Source of the DNA: a virus
IMG/VR virus record: IMGVR_UViG_3300030380_004032
Coordinates: 1-30,647 of that record
Length of the DNA: 30,647 nucleotides
Reading direction: 5' to 3' (one strand)
The position numbers and the translations under genes were made by a program. Position 1 is the first letter of the stretch, and the number at the start of each line of letters is the position of its first letter. Below are positions 5,909 through 11,584 of this stretch, one piece after another. Below the pieces are notes generated by a model. It was not told the DNA's origin. It saw only the letters and a list, made by a program, of their open reading frames with translations, and searched no databases.

Positions 5909-6814
5909 TTATGCACCCGGAGTACCGAATACACAACGCCAATCAGAAACACCGAAGCTGTAACGCTCACGAGCCTTGAACCGCATATTACCTGTGTCAA
6001 AATCACCTTCCATGGCGGTCTTGATTGGTGCACGGTTAAAGAACTTGAAGCCGTTTGGAGCATCAGTCTTAATGAAGAATGCATCAGTATCAGTCAGGAA
6101 GTGATTGACCACTGCCCCTTCTGGAATCATACCCATGTTCTTCATTGCATTTGCATCATTGTCCGCAGTACCCGAACGAAGATTTGAGTTGATAACACGC
6201 TCTGCAATAAACTGAAGTTCCTTTGGAATAATCAATTTAGTGCCGCGTACAGCAACTTTTAAACCACGCTCATCAGTAAAACCTGCAATATCAATAAGCA
6301 TTTGCTCAAGAGAAGTCTCATTGAGGTCTGCCGCAGTTGAAAGCAAGTTACGCTGATTGCCTGACAAAGAAGGGTGAGCCGCTGAACACAAAGCTGCACC
6401 ATCACCAACAGGGCTTCCAGTGCTAAACGCATTGTTTAGAATAGAAGCTGCTTTGATTTGCTTGGTTTGTGCCATTGAGCGAGCCAAAGCCTTGGTGTAA
6501 CGAGACGCCAAACGATCATACAAATTATCTTCGATTGCTTCCTCAGTAATAGAGAACGCAAGAGCGATAGTTTCATGTGTATAACGTGCGGTATATGTCT
6601 CTTGTGCATCATCAAAAGTGATGGCAGAACCCTCACCTTTGACGGGTGCTGTGGTAAAACCACCAAGCATTACCTCTTCTTCGAACGCTCTATCAGAGGT
6701 TTCTTCTTCAAAAATCTCTGTGTGTTCGTTTTCGTAGCGGTTGTACTCCAGACCGAACAGTGCGTTCAAACCTGGCTCTAGCTCTTTAGCTAGTTGTGCG
6801 CGAGAAATAGCCAT
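5909..6814 (-). CDS. Major capsid protein
   Basis: A 301-residue protein with an HK97/Mu-T-like major capsid pattern. The helical N-arm (AKELEPGLNALFGLEYNRYE) is followed by an E-loop region with VMLGGFTTAPVKGEG, a helix-rich P-domain (EEAIEDNLYDRLASRYTKAL) and an A-domain. The A-domain has LIIPKELQFIAERVINSN, VNHFLTDTDAFFIKTD, and the closing FDTGNMRFKARERYSFGVSD. 'NHFLTDtDAwFi.TdapnG.k.f.r' and 'ArERySfGvsD' are recurrent in capsid proteins of environmental phages. No long N-terminal delta domain is present, and a separate scaffold-like gene lies upstream. It has a downstream terminator, as expected for a highly expressed product. Confidence 0.88.
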   Translation of the reverse strand: MAISRAQLAKELEPGLNALFGLEYNRYENEHTEIFEEETSDRAFEEEVMLGGFTTAPVKGEGSAITFDDAQETYTARYTHETIALAFSITEEAIEDNLYDRLASRYTKALARSMAQTKQIKAASILNNAFSTGSPVGDGAALCSAAHPSLSGNQRNLLSTAADLNETSLEQMLIDIAGFTDERGLKVAVRGTKLIIPKELQFIAERVINSNLRSGTADNDANAMKNMGMIPEGAVVNHFLTDTDAFFIKTDAPNGFKFFNRAPIKTAMEGDFDTGNMRFKARERYSFGVSDWRCVFGTPGA

Positions 6815-6828
6815 TATCTATGTCCCCC

Positions 6829-7476
6829 TTATATGCCAGTTGACAACGACGTGGTCTGTGAAGCCGAAGCCGCAACAGGCGCGTTGTGGTGGAAGTTAAA
6901 TCGAACTATGTAATTCACACCCGCAGCGTCAAAATCAAGGTTAGCCTCATCGCCTGAAAGGCCGACTATACGCATGAATAAGGTTGCTGTGACTGCTACT
7001 GTTGAAATATCCATTTCAGCAGTTGAACGGCCATTGTTCGTTGAACCAGAGGCTCCGTTTGCTAAAGACACGTTTGCAAAGATGTTTGACAAAGCTGTCG
7101 CACGATCTGTTGAACTGCCGTCCGCAGCAATCATAAACAACTGATTTGGGTTGTCAGCAACAAAAGCTTTCACAGGAAAGTTTGTGTCTACACTGACGTT
7201 GTTGGACCCAGGCCAGAAGTTCTTAAAGACAGTCTTTTTTGTAGAACTATCTACGTACTCAACGCCCATAAAGACCCCAAGAGCAGGAACTGTACCACCG
7301 TTTGCCGCACCAACAATGTCAATTACACCAGCAGCCAATGGAATCACTGGCGAATACTGGAAAATTGCATTGGTGTTGTTCGATGCGATCTCATATTGAG
7401 TCACACCAGTAGTGTTTGCACCTGAACCTGTAAGGCCAATTGGACGCAGACCAAAAGCAGTATCTTGGTTTGCCAT
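6829..7476 (-). CDS. Capsid-associated (decoration-like) protein
   Basis: A 215-residue, Gly/Ala/Asn/Thr-rich, beta-dominated protein starting MANQDTAFGLRPIG. Other visible features are GVFMGVEYVDSSTKK around 67-81, PNQLFMIAADG and a C-terminal NYIVRFNFHHNAPV. 'aFGlrPig' at the N-terminus and 'p.qlf.iq.d' in the middle are patterns of a capsid-neighbour protein family in marine phages (from memory). It lies 14 bp upstream of the major capsid gene and is probably translated at high level. Decoration or capsid stabilisation is the best inference; a second capsid subunit is the alternative. Confidence 0.62.
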   Translation of the reverse strand: MANQDTAFGLRPIGLTGSGANTTGVTQYEIASNNTNAIFQYSPVIPLAAGVIDIVGAANGGTVPALGVFMGVEYVDSSTKKTVFKNFWPGSNNVSVDTNFPVKAFVADNPNQLFMIAADGSSTDRATALSNIFANVSLANGASGSTNNGRSTAEMDISTVAVTATLFMRIVGLSGDEANLDFDAAGVNYIVRFNFHHNAPVAASASQTTSLSTGI

Positions 7477-7496
7477 TTTTTTTCTCCAATCAGGTC

Positions 7497-7982
7497 CTAG
7501 TTTTTAGGACCACCAAAGGTTACACGCGACTGACGATCGGCGTTGCCGATCCTCATAGTAGAGTGAGAATTTTCTCTCATCATATCGTGGTCCACGGCAT
7601 CCATCTGATCTTTAGTCCTACCATCAAAGTAGGCTTGTCTTTCGGCTACCGTTTCTAACGGAATACGAGCGAGAACTAATCCGCCAACTCCAAACACACC
7701 AGCATATTTACCTGATTCAACGACGGGTGCCTCAAAATCTGGGTACTCATCTTGGCGGACCAGTTCGTATCCTTCGCGCAGACGAGCAGAAATATTTTTC
7801 GTATCGTCAAATCCACGAACTTCGGCCCTGACCCAACGATGTTTGTATCCATCGGGCGCAGGTGGTGCGTCTAGCATAGACGGGGGAGCCCAGGGCTTAC
7901 GCCTTGTCTCTTTCTCCCTTGTCTGACTAGCACGAGAGCTACGATCAACGCCTGCGTTCTTAGTAACTTGAATTTCAGCCAT
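7497..7982 (-). CDS. Head-module protein, function unknown
   Basis: A 161-residue charged protein from the ATG at 7982, which has GGAGC upstream; the GTG one codon before overlaps the previous gene's stop and is less likely. Visible blocks: a basic N-terminal stretch (TREKETRRKPWAPPS, about 21-35), HRWVRAEVRGFDDTKNI (48-64), ARLREGYELVRQDEYP, and GGLVLARIPLETVAERQAYF. 'Gyk.RWvr.e.rG.dD..Ni..r.reGwe.v' is a recurring motif of small proteins encoded between scaffold and capsid in marine phages, from memory. Arg and Trp richness suggests contact with nucleic acid or with the scaffold. Role not established. Confidence 0.58.
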   Translation of the reverse strand: MAEIQVTKNAGVDRSSRASQTREKETRRKPWAPPSMLDAPPAPDGYKHRWVRAEVRGFDDTKNISARLREGYELVRQDEYPDFEAPVVESGKYAGVFGVGGLVLARIPLETVAERQAYFDGRTKDQMDAVDHDMMRENSHSTMRIGNADRQSRVTFGGPKN

Positions 7983-7984
7983 CA

Positions 7985-8878
7985 CTAGCTCCTTCCTAGT
8001 ATTTCAACTTGCCTTGCATAATCTTCAAGAGAAACTCCTAACTTTTTTGCAATAGCAACTTGAGAGGGGGTCAAACTGACCTTTTTGAGTCCAGATTTAT
8101 TAGCAGTCCTTGATGCAGAAGCAACCGTCTGAACAGGTCGATTACTCTGTGACTGATTTGAATCAAACTTATGCGGAAACTCCGTCTTAATTCGTCTGTC
8201 TAGTTCATTATAGTATTCATCTGAGCTCGGGTCAAACCCTTCTTTCTCGACAAGTTGTCTATGAATACCAAAAGCGGCATATGTCATGGTATTATCCGAA
8301 CCAAACCATTCATTTCTATCTGCCCACTCCTCTGCTTTAGGATCAGCAGGTCGAGGTTGGGCCGCAGGTTGTTGCACAGGCGTTTCTTCAACAGGTTGCT
8401 CCTGCCGACGTTTTTGTTGAGCTTGAGCACTTTCTGCCTTATCAGAAGCCACCGCAAGTTTTGCTAGTTTTTCTTGAGCTTCTACCGCAGCACTACTGTC
8501 ACCAATAGACAGTGCTTGGTTCAAATCATTTTTTACCTGTGATATTTCTGCTTCAACTCGATTTGAAAATTCTCTTACAAACCCCTGGTCTAAATTTTGC
8601 AAGCGGGCTTTTGTTTCTTCTAATTCTTTCTTTACGCCTTGAGCGTATTGAAGCGCATCTTGCTCCCGACGTTCTGCTTCTCTTCGAAGTTTGGTTAAAC
8701 GGTCAATTCGCTTTTTAGAATCAGATACTGGTTTTTCCTGCTGATCGTCCCCCGCTGCTTGTTGTACAACTTCAACAGCCTCTTCCGAGGTCGGAGCATC
8801 TACCTCTACCTCAACGGCCTCTTCCCGAGGCTCAACTGGTAAAACTTCTTCTGCTTGTTTATTCTCTTGATTTTCCAT
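7985..8878 (-). CDS. Scaffold-like protein
   Basis: A 297-residue protein from the ATG at 8878 (TGAGGA ribosome site 6 nt before). It is very acidic and Gln/Glu-rich at the N-terminus (EVLPVEPREEAVEVEVDA), with a long coiled-coil centre of about residues 60-170 (KLRREAERREQDALQYAQ, EAQEKLAKLAVASDKAES), a Pro/Gln linker and a C-terminal helix with SLTPSQVAIAKKLGVSLEDY. Acid/coil/basic-end organisation and its place between portal and capsid genes are typical of internal scaffolds. The C-terminal 'lt..q...akk.Gvs...ya' segment is frequent in scaffolds of related phages and probably contacts the capsid shell. No protease domain is visible. Confidence 0.68.
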   Translation of the reverse strand: MENQENKQAEEVLPVEPREEAVEVEVDAPTSEEAVEVVQQAAGDDQQEKPVSDSKKRIDRLTKLRREAERREQDALQYAQGVKKELEETKARLQNLDQGFVREFSNRVEAEISQVKNDLNQALSIGDSSAAVEAQEKLAKLAVASDKAESAQAQQKRRQEQPVEETPVQQPAAQPRPADPKAEEWADRNEWFGSDNTMTYAAFGIHRQLVEKEGFDPSSDEYYNELDRRIKTEFPHKFDSNQSQSNRPVQTVASASRTANKSGLKKVSLTPSQVAIAKKLGVSLEDYARQVEILGRS

Positions 8879-8886
8879 AATGTTCC

Positions 8887-9321
8887 TCAACCGTGTAAAA
8901 TGTCTTCAGGGTCAGAAATTTTAGCGAGAATTTCATCATCGTTAAGTATTCTGACCTCTCCGCCTTCAATCTTAAAGCGAGAACCCGCATATCTTGCAAA
9001 GATAACCCACTCCCCTTGCTTGCACCAAGTGCCTGTAGGAAATTTGTTTTTATCTTCGTAAGCAAGAGGGCCTACTTTAAGAACATACCCCACTTGTGTG
9101 GATATTTCTTGATTAGCTAGTATTTGGTCAGGAAGAAGAATTCCTCCTTCTGTTTTGCCCTTCCCTTTATAAGGGAGGACTAATATACGCCACCCGGTAG
9201 GGGTAGGCATCCTGTCCAATAGCGATTTATCAATTTTAGAAGGGTCGAGTACACGTTCAGAGGGATGCACCCAGGGTGAAGACGCAGTGTCTTCTTTTGT
9301 AGCTTGGACTGTATCAGTCAT
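8887..9321 (-). CDS. GroES-like co-chaperonin (Cpn10)
   Basis: A 144-residue protein. Residues 1-38 are an extra N-terminal segment; residues 39-136 match the Cpn10 fold. Visible are PTPTGWRILVLPY (first strand), a mobile loop with GGILLP (59-64) equivalent to the GGIVL that contacts GroEL, GYVLKVGP (78-85), the WCKQGEWVIFARYAG barrel strands, and the final VRILNDDEILAKI. It should cap the host GroEL, as T4 gp31 does, to help fold phage proteins, most likely the capsid protein encoded 2 kb downstream. No GroEL gene is visible. It overlaps the next upstream gene by 8 bp and lies 8 bp before the scaffold-like gene. Confidence 0.85.
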   Translation of the reverse strand: MTDTVQATKEDTASSPWVHPSERVLDPSKIDKSLLDRMPTPTGWRILVLPYKGKGKTEGGILLPDQILANQEISTQVGYVLKVGPLAYEDKNKFPTGTWCKQGEWVIFARYAGSRFKIEGGEVRILNDDEILAKISDPEDILHG

Positions 9322-9511
9322 CTATTAGCTCCTGTTTCTCTAGCAGGCTCTTGAGTTCCTGTTCAACATATTGCAGACCATCAATGTTCCCCATCAATTG
9401 TCTGTAGTGTTCCATATCCTTAACTTCATTATTTATAAGAACATCCACAATAGTTTGTTTGCGTTCTCTAATTAGTTTAAGAATAAATTGTGCGAGAGTT
9501 ATCTCATCCAT
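9314..9511 (-). CDS. Small helical protein, unknown function
   Basis: A 65-residue, all-helical, acidic protein (TLAQFILKLIRERKQTIVDV, then NIDGLQYVEQELKSLLEKQE). It has no membrane segment or cysteine. The end overlaps the co-chaperonin start by 8 bp. Similar short helical proteins lie near the holin and head genes of related phages (from memory). It could be an assembly factor or partner of the co-chaperonin; no evidence selects between these. Confidence 0.5.
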   Translation of the reverse strand: MDEITLAQFILKLIRERKQTIVDVLINNEVKDMEHYRQLMGNIDGLQYVEQELKSLLEKQELIDD

Positions 9512-9523
9512 ATGAGATATTTA

Positions 9524-9904
9524 CTATTTTTTCCTAAACTTGTCTACTCCTTTAATGCCTAATGCTGCAGATATTGTAAGAAAAACCAGATATGTATACC
9601 ACTCGGGTAATTCGTTCAAACGATCAAAACCGTTTTTAACAATCTGCTCCATGCCAGGAATGAAAACTAAAATTAGGGGGATTAGTATAATCACCGTTAC
9701 TATTTCATCCTTAATGGACGATTTTGTAGACTCGGCCATAATCAACTCCCACTTACTGTCGTGGGTAGCTGCGGTTTTCATTATTTCAGCTTTCGCTTCT
9801 GCCTCAGTTTGTGCAAGAGTTGCTTTCGCCTTTTGCTTGGATACCTGCCCCTCAACAAATGAGCCCGCCAATGATGCGATAGGGCCAATAAGAGCCTGAA
9901 ACAT
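9524..9904 (-). CDS. Holin-like protein (GTA_holin_3TM type)
   Basis: A 126-residue protein. It has an N-terminal small-residue hydrophobic helix (LIGPIASLAGSFVEG, about 5-19), a charged Ala/Lys helix (VSKQKAKATLAQTEAEAKAE) and two strong membrane helices at about 67-84 (EIVTVIILIPLILVFIPG) and 102-118 (WYTYLVFLTISAALGIKG). This order resembles the 3TM holin family described in gene transfer agents of alphaproteobacteria. Its probable job is timed permeabilisation of the inner membrane at lysis. It heads a group of small membrane and exported proteins, supporting a lysis module, although no endolysin gene is visible beside it. Confidence 0.68.
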   Translation of the reverse strand: MFQALIGPIASLAGSFVEGQVSKQKAKATLAQTEAEAKAEIMKTAATHDSKWELIMAESTKSSIKDEIVTVIILIPLILVFIPGMEQIVKNGFDRLNELPEWYTYLVFLTISAALGIKGVDKFRKK

Positions 9905-9907
9905 AGT

Positions 9908-10117
9908 TTACTCCTTAATGAAATCTAAAATTTCTCCATTTAACATCATAACTTTCAATTCCTTACAGGACCACTTTTGGTCAAAATTGTTGGTGTGGCC
10001 TACATTACGTTTTATTTTGCGGCGTACAGACAAGCACTCACCAAGTGACTTGTACGGGGTGTATTCTACTTTTTCCCCGCCCATGACCAGCAATAAAACA
10101 AAAGTTAATTCAACCAC
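9908..10117 (-). CDS. Small exported two-cysteine protein
   Basis: A 69-residue protein starting at GTG 10117; an ATG at codon 12 is the alternative. The N-terminus ELTFVLLLVMGG is a short hydrophobic export or anchor segment. The rest contains YKSLGECLSVRRK with C28 and a second cysteine, C51, in KWSCKEL. It shares the layout 'hydrophobic start, S-L-x2-C, about 24 residues, Cys' with the products at 10505-10726 and 18562-18771. A single periplasmic disulfide is likely. It sits in the presumed lysis cluster. Function unknown. Confidence 0.5.
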   Translation of the reverse strand: MVELTFVLLLVMGGEKVEYTPYKSLGECLSVRRKIKRNVGHTNNFDQKWSCKELKVMMLNGEILDFIKE

Positions 10118-10505
10118 CGTTACGCATCTTTTCTAAGTTTTCTTCTAAATTAGTTATTCGTTTCTCATAAAACTCTAATGTTAGCTTCTGTTGTTGATCA
10201 TAAGGGGCTTTGCCGCCTTCTATTTCGTTCTGTAGCTTCTCTAACTCAGTAGCTAAATGCTCTATTAGCATGAACTGCTCGCTATCTGCTGGCAAGCTAC
10301 CCATCTCACCCCTGGGCCACTTTATTCGGAATTCTGTATTTTGCTCTAAATCAGACTGCATCATAGTCTGATTGGTTTCTAGCGTATTCAATCTTTCTAT
10401 CAAACCAAAGTAAGCCCACGTTGCAAGACTAGCCGCTGCAACCATGCTGATTATATTGCGTAACGGTAAGGCAACCTCAGTGTTTTCATTTAACTTTGCT
10501 GGCAT
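10110..10505 (-). CDS. Single-pass membrane protein with coiled coil (spanin-like layout)
   Basis: A 131-residue protein. Residues 15-36 form one membrane helix (LPLRNIISMVAAASLATWAY), followed by a long, largely helical external part. That part contains WPRGEMGSLPADSEQF (64-79) and two coiled-coil stretches (HLATELEKLQNEIE; EKRITNLEENLEKM). An N-in, C-out protein with a periplasmic coiled coil resembles inner-membrane spanins, and its place between holin-like genes fits. No outer-membrane spanin lipoprotein partner is recognised. The ATG shares one base with the upstream stop (TAATG), and the 3' end overlaps the next gene. Confidence 0.55.
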   Translation of the reverse strand: MPAKLNENTEVALPLRNIISMVAAASLATWAYFGLIERLNTLETNQTMMQSDLEQNTEFRIKWPRGEMGSLPADSEQFMLIEHLATELEKLQNEIEGGKAPYDQQQKLTLEFYEKRITNLEENLEKMRNGG

Positions 10506-10726
10506 TAGTCACTACATACCTCTTTACCTGCACAATCTTTAGGAAAGCACTGAATGTTCATTTTGTAAAACTCATTATCGTAAGTGGCTTTCCACATGTC
10601 TTTTTGTAACAAACGGTAACATTGTTTTTGTGTGAAAGATTGCTGTAAAACTATTTGATTGCCAACATATGCCCATTCAGCACCAGTGTGCCCCCACATA
10701 GAAATGACAAGGACAAACTCTTTCAT
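10505..10726 (-). CDS. Small exported cysteine-containing protein
   Basis: A 73-residue protein with a moderately hydrophobic N-terminus (EFVLVISMWGHTG), an aromatic segment, FTQKQCYRLL with C36, and C60, C65 and C71 near the C-terminus. The C36-C60 spacing of 24 matches the paired cysteines of the products at 9908-10117 and 18562-18771. It is probably exported and disulfide-bonded. It overlaps its upstream neighbour by ATGA and its downstream neighbour by one base. Function unknown; a membrane or periplasmic accessory to lysis is possible. Confidence 0.52.
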   Translation of the reverse strand: MKEFVLVISMWGHTGAEWAYVGNQIVLQQSFTQKQCYRLLQKDMWKATYDNEFYKMNIQCFPKDCAGKEVCSD

Positions 10727-10929
10727 TTTTCAGAATTCAACCATACCGCCAGACTGCCTGTCATGGCCCCCGTGACGACTGAAATTAGCGAAGCCTGCTG
10801 AGTTGTCAAATCCGGCTGCGAAAGTGCCCACTCAATGCAACGTATATACACGCCTGTCATGCACAACATCATAAACCTTGGCAGTATTTTAAGTTCTAAA
10901 AGCTTTCTTGCTACGTCTTCTGCACTCAT
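10723..10929 (-). CDS. Small holin-like membrane protein
   Basis: A 68-residue protein with two membrane segments, about 16-35 (LPRFMMLCMTGVYIRCIEWA) and 45-64 (ASLISVVTGAMTGSLAVWLN), joined by a short QPDLTTQQ loop. A very short protein with two helices and both ends probably cytoplasmic is typical of class II holins. Similar proteins with 'lPR.mml.....y......w...lpd.t..qa' are seen in marine phages, from memory. With the GTA-type candidate at 9524-9904 this makes two holin-like genes within 1.4 kb; one may be an antiholin. Confidence 0.55.
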   Translation of the reverse strand: MSAEDVARKLLELKILPRFMMLCMTGVYIRCIEWALSQPDLTTQQASLISVVTGAMTGSLAVWLNSEK

Positions 10930-11375
10930 TAGTCAAACATCCCTTTTAACCATGCTATCCAAGCAATCATCCCTGCAACCATTGAAGCAACTAAAAGACC
11001 TGCTGCACCCAAACCAATGACTTCTGCAAGTTCCGCTCTTCTGCGTCTCGCCAACTCTTCCCGCACTCTGCGTTCTTTTCTAGCGTCTGCTTGAAACTTT
11101 TGCCAATCATGCCAAAGCCCCGGTCTTCCTGTGTATATCATTATCTGTTTTAGTTGTTCTTCTTTTTGACGAATACTTTCTAAAGCCATGAACTCTTCTA
11201 AGTCAGAAGAGCGAACACCCGATTTTTTCTTTCTGTTACCTTTTCGCTGCAGCTCTTCCTTGGCTATAACAAAATCTGAAATAGCCTTTCCTGCTTTGGC
11301 TATGTCTCCAGTGTTCTGGACAGCCTTCTTGATAATCGTAAAAGCCGCATTTGCAGCCGCGAGTTCTGCTAAAAT
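10929..11375 (-). CDS. Membrane-anchored helical protein, apparent ATT start
   Basis: The first ATG (11189) would give only 86 residues, but the same frame is open for 62 more codons to 11375 and reads as convincing protein. It has an Ala-rich helix (LAELAAANAAFTIIKKAV), then KAGKAISDFVIAKEELQRKG, RKKKSG, SDLEEFMALESIRQKEEQLK and the YTGRPGLWHDWQKFQADARK block, and ends in a membrane helix (about 118-146). No ATG, GTG or TTG occurs in that extension. An ATT at 11375 follows an AAGAGG ribosome site by 5 nt and would give MLAELAAANAAF, matching the N-termini I recall for relatives. The stop of the previous gene is 15 bp upstream. Function unknown; it sits beside holin-like genes. Confidence 0.62.
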   Translation of the reverse strand: MLAELAAANAAFTIIKKAVQNTGDIAKAGKAISDFVIAKEELQRKGNRKKKSGVRSSDLEEFMALESIRQKEEQLKQIMIYTGRPGLWHDWQKFQADARKERRVREELARRRRAELAEVIGLGAAGLLVASMVAGMIAWIAWLKGMFD

Positions 11376-11389
11376 TTTCGCCTCTTATC

Positions 11390-11584
11390 TTACTTGCAGC
11401 TATGATAGCTGCCGCCCTTAATTGCTGCGCCCATGCCGCGAACTTTTGAAATACCCATAGCTGTCGGTACAGACACCTCTTTGGCTTCGCCATATGGCAC
11501 ACGACCTTGCCCGTCAATCTCTGCAAAAGGCTTAGCCTTCGGGGCTTCCTTTGGCGTATTTATTACTATCTTTACTGCACTCAT
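11390..11584 (-). CDS. Small Gly/Lys-rich phage protein
   Basis: A 64-residue protein with VKIVINTPKEAPKAKPFAEI, then GQGRVPYGEAKEV and a C-terminal SKVRGMGAAIKGGSYHSCK. The 'rGmGAA.kGG.f' ending recurs in small proteins next to portal genes of environmental phages (from memory). It is basic, probably disordered, with one Cys near the end. It is ATGA-coupled to the portal gene. It may bind the portal or DNA; unproven. A second frame across 11236-11526 is not a gene. Confidence 0.52.
   Translation of the reverse strand: MSAVKIVINTPKEAPKAKPFAEIDGQGRVPYGEAKEVSVPTAMGISKVRGMGAAIKGGSYHSCK

Noticed and set aside
5851-6084. 77-codon minus-strand frame
   Set aside because: Shifted-frame shadow of the capsid gene's 3' end running through the terminator hairpin.
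8887-9321. GroEL partner for the phage GroES
   Set aside because: No chaperonin-sized frame with GroEL motifs occurs in the window; host GroEL is assumed.
11236-11526. 96-codon open frame on the minus strand
   Set aside because: It runs out of frame across two better genes (11390-11584 and the ATT-started gene ending at 10929); composition is Cys/Arg/Trp-rich noise and no ribosome site fits.
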